From Pseudobutyrivibrio ruminis (GTDB lineage: Bacteria > Bacillota > Clostridia > Lachnospirales > Lachnospiraceae), in contig SVES01000001.1 of the NCBI GenBank assembly GCA_015057305.1, forward strand, positions 1 to 64,000: a stretch of DNA of 64,000 bases, read 5' to 3'. Under the pieces are notes generated by a model. It was not told the origin of the DNA. It ran no database searches and saw only the letters and a list, made by a program, of their open reading frames with translations. How positions within the stretch are numbered: the stretch's first letter is position 1; each line of letters opens with the position of its first letter. The translations under genes and the position numbers were made by a program. Positions 63,871-64,000 of this stretch are shown here, piece by piece.

Positions 63871-64000
63871 TTACTTTTTGATTATTTTTAACATATCTTT
63901 TATTCTGCTTTCATAACTGTAATTTTCACTCACAAATTCTCGCCCCGATTCTGCGATACGCTCACGCTCTGATTCGTGCCGTAGATAAAAGTCTACTTTT
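63871..64000 (-). CDS. C-terminus of a glycosyltransferase (partial, CgeB/GT1_2-like)
   Basis: The last 42 codons of a gene running off the right edge, ending with TAA at 63873-63871. The peptide begins KVDFYLRHESERERIAESG and continues with a tyrosine-rich stretch (NYSYESRIKDML). This ending is typical of CgeB-like (Glyco_trans_1_2) glycosyltransferases (HxxERxxIAxxG then YTYxxR). It converges with the FliD-like gene, so a role in flagellin or surface glycosylation is possible. The full gene is needed to be sure. Confidence 0.7.
   Translation of the reverse strand, partial: KVDFYLRHESERERIAESGREFVSENYSYESRIKDMLKIIKK

Overview
The window looks like a chromosomal segment of a low-GC, flagellated Gram-positive bacterium, most likely a Lachnospiraceae member of the Butyrivibrio/Pseudobutyrivibrio/Roseburia type. 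This is judged from protein style, strong AGGAGG-type ribosome binding sites, the cdaA-cdaR-glmM operon and a YvyF-like flagellar-operon protein. The genus is a guess from style, not a search result. Nearly everything lies on the minus strand, so it is best read from high to low coordinates. No tRNA, rRNA, CRISPR array, transposase or phage gene was seen.

Right end (about 53.9-64 kb) is mostly housekeeping. It carries the C-terminus of a glycosyltransferase, a FliD-like protein, a serine-acetyltransferase-like protein and a TrpX-like lipoprotein. Next come comF and yvyF, closed by a clear terminator. Then follows an operon of two uncharacterised membrane proteins, cdaA (diadenylate cyclase), cdaR, glmM and an HPr protein.

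From about 53.7 kb down to 1 the window is one very large surface-glycan locus. It begins with leuA, then dTDP-rhamnose and galactofuranose precursor genes (rfbD, rfbB, glf, rfbA, rfbC) and a GH25 muramidase. A first set for lipid-linked repeat-unit assembly follows: phosphoglycosyl transferase, two GT4 enzymes and a Wzx flippase. A promoter at about 38.9 kb then starts a nonulosonic-acid (legionaminic-like) block: a PF05159-like transferase, LegB, LegC, a PtmE-like CBS/nucleotidyltransferase, a DUF2142 membrane protein, GT4, GT2, NeuB/LegI and NeuA/LegF. After it come a membrane protein/metallo-beta-lactamase pair that looks like one frameshifted gene, a Wzy-like polymerase, a GtrB-like GT2, a second phosphoglycosyl transferase, another GT, an epimerase, a second GtrB-like GT2, a GT-C-like membrane protein and a GT4.

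A small secreted repeat protein and a lone plus-strand MurJ-like flippase, convergent across a two-way terminator, interrupt the locus. A last minus-strand block (13.8 kb to 1) holds several GT-C-like membrane proteins, a GT2-GtrA fusion, a second Wzy-like protein, a GT4 and a YfhO protein. The abundance of GtrB/GtrA/GT-C/YfhO proteins suggests sugars are also added outside the membrane from polyprenyl-phosphate donors, alongside a Wzx/Wzy pathway.

The most unusual structure is non-coding. Seven intergenic elements, six large imperfect hairpins and one half copy, sit inside the operon directly 5' of the ribosome binding sites of legB, legC, rfbC, rfbB, leuA, an epimerase gene and two GT4 genes (one of them by the half copy); an eighth element, also a hairpin, lies between convergent genes at the right end. 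They fall into three families. In family 1 the core is nearly identical between copies, while the outer arms differ in sequence between copies yet remain self-complementary within each copy.
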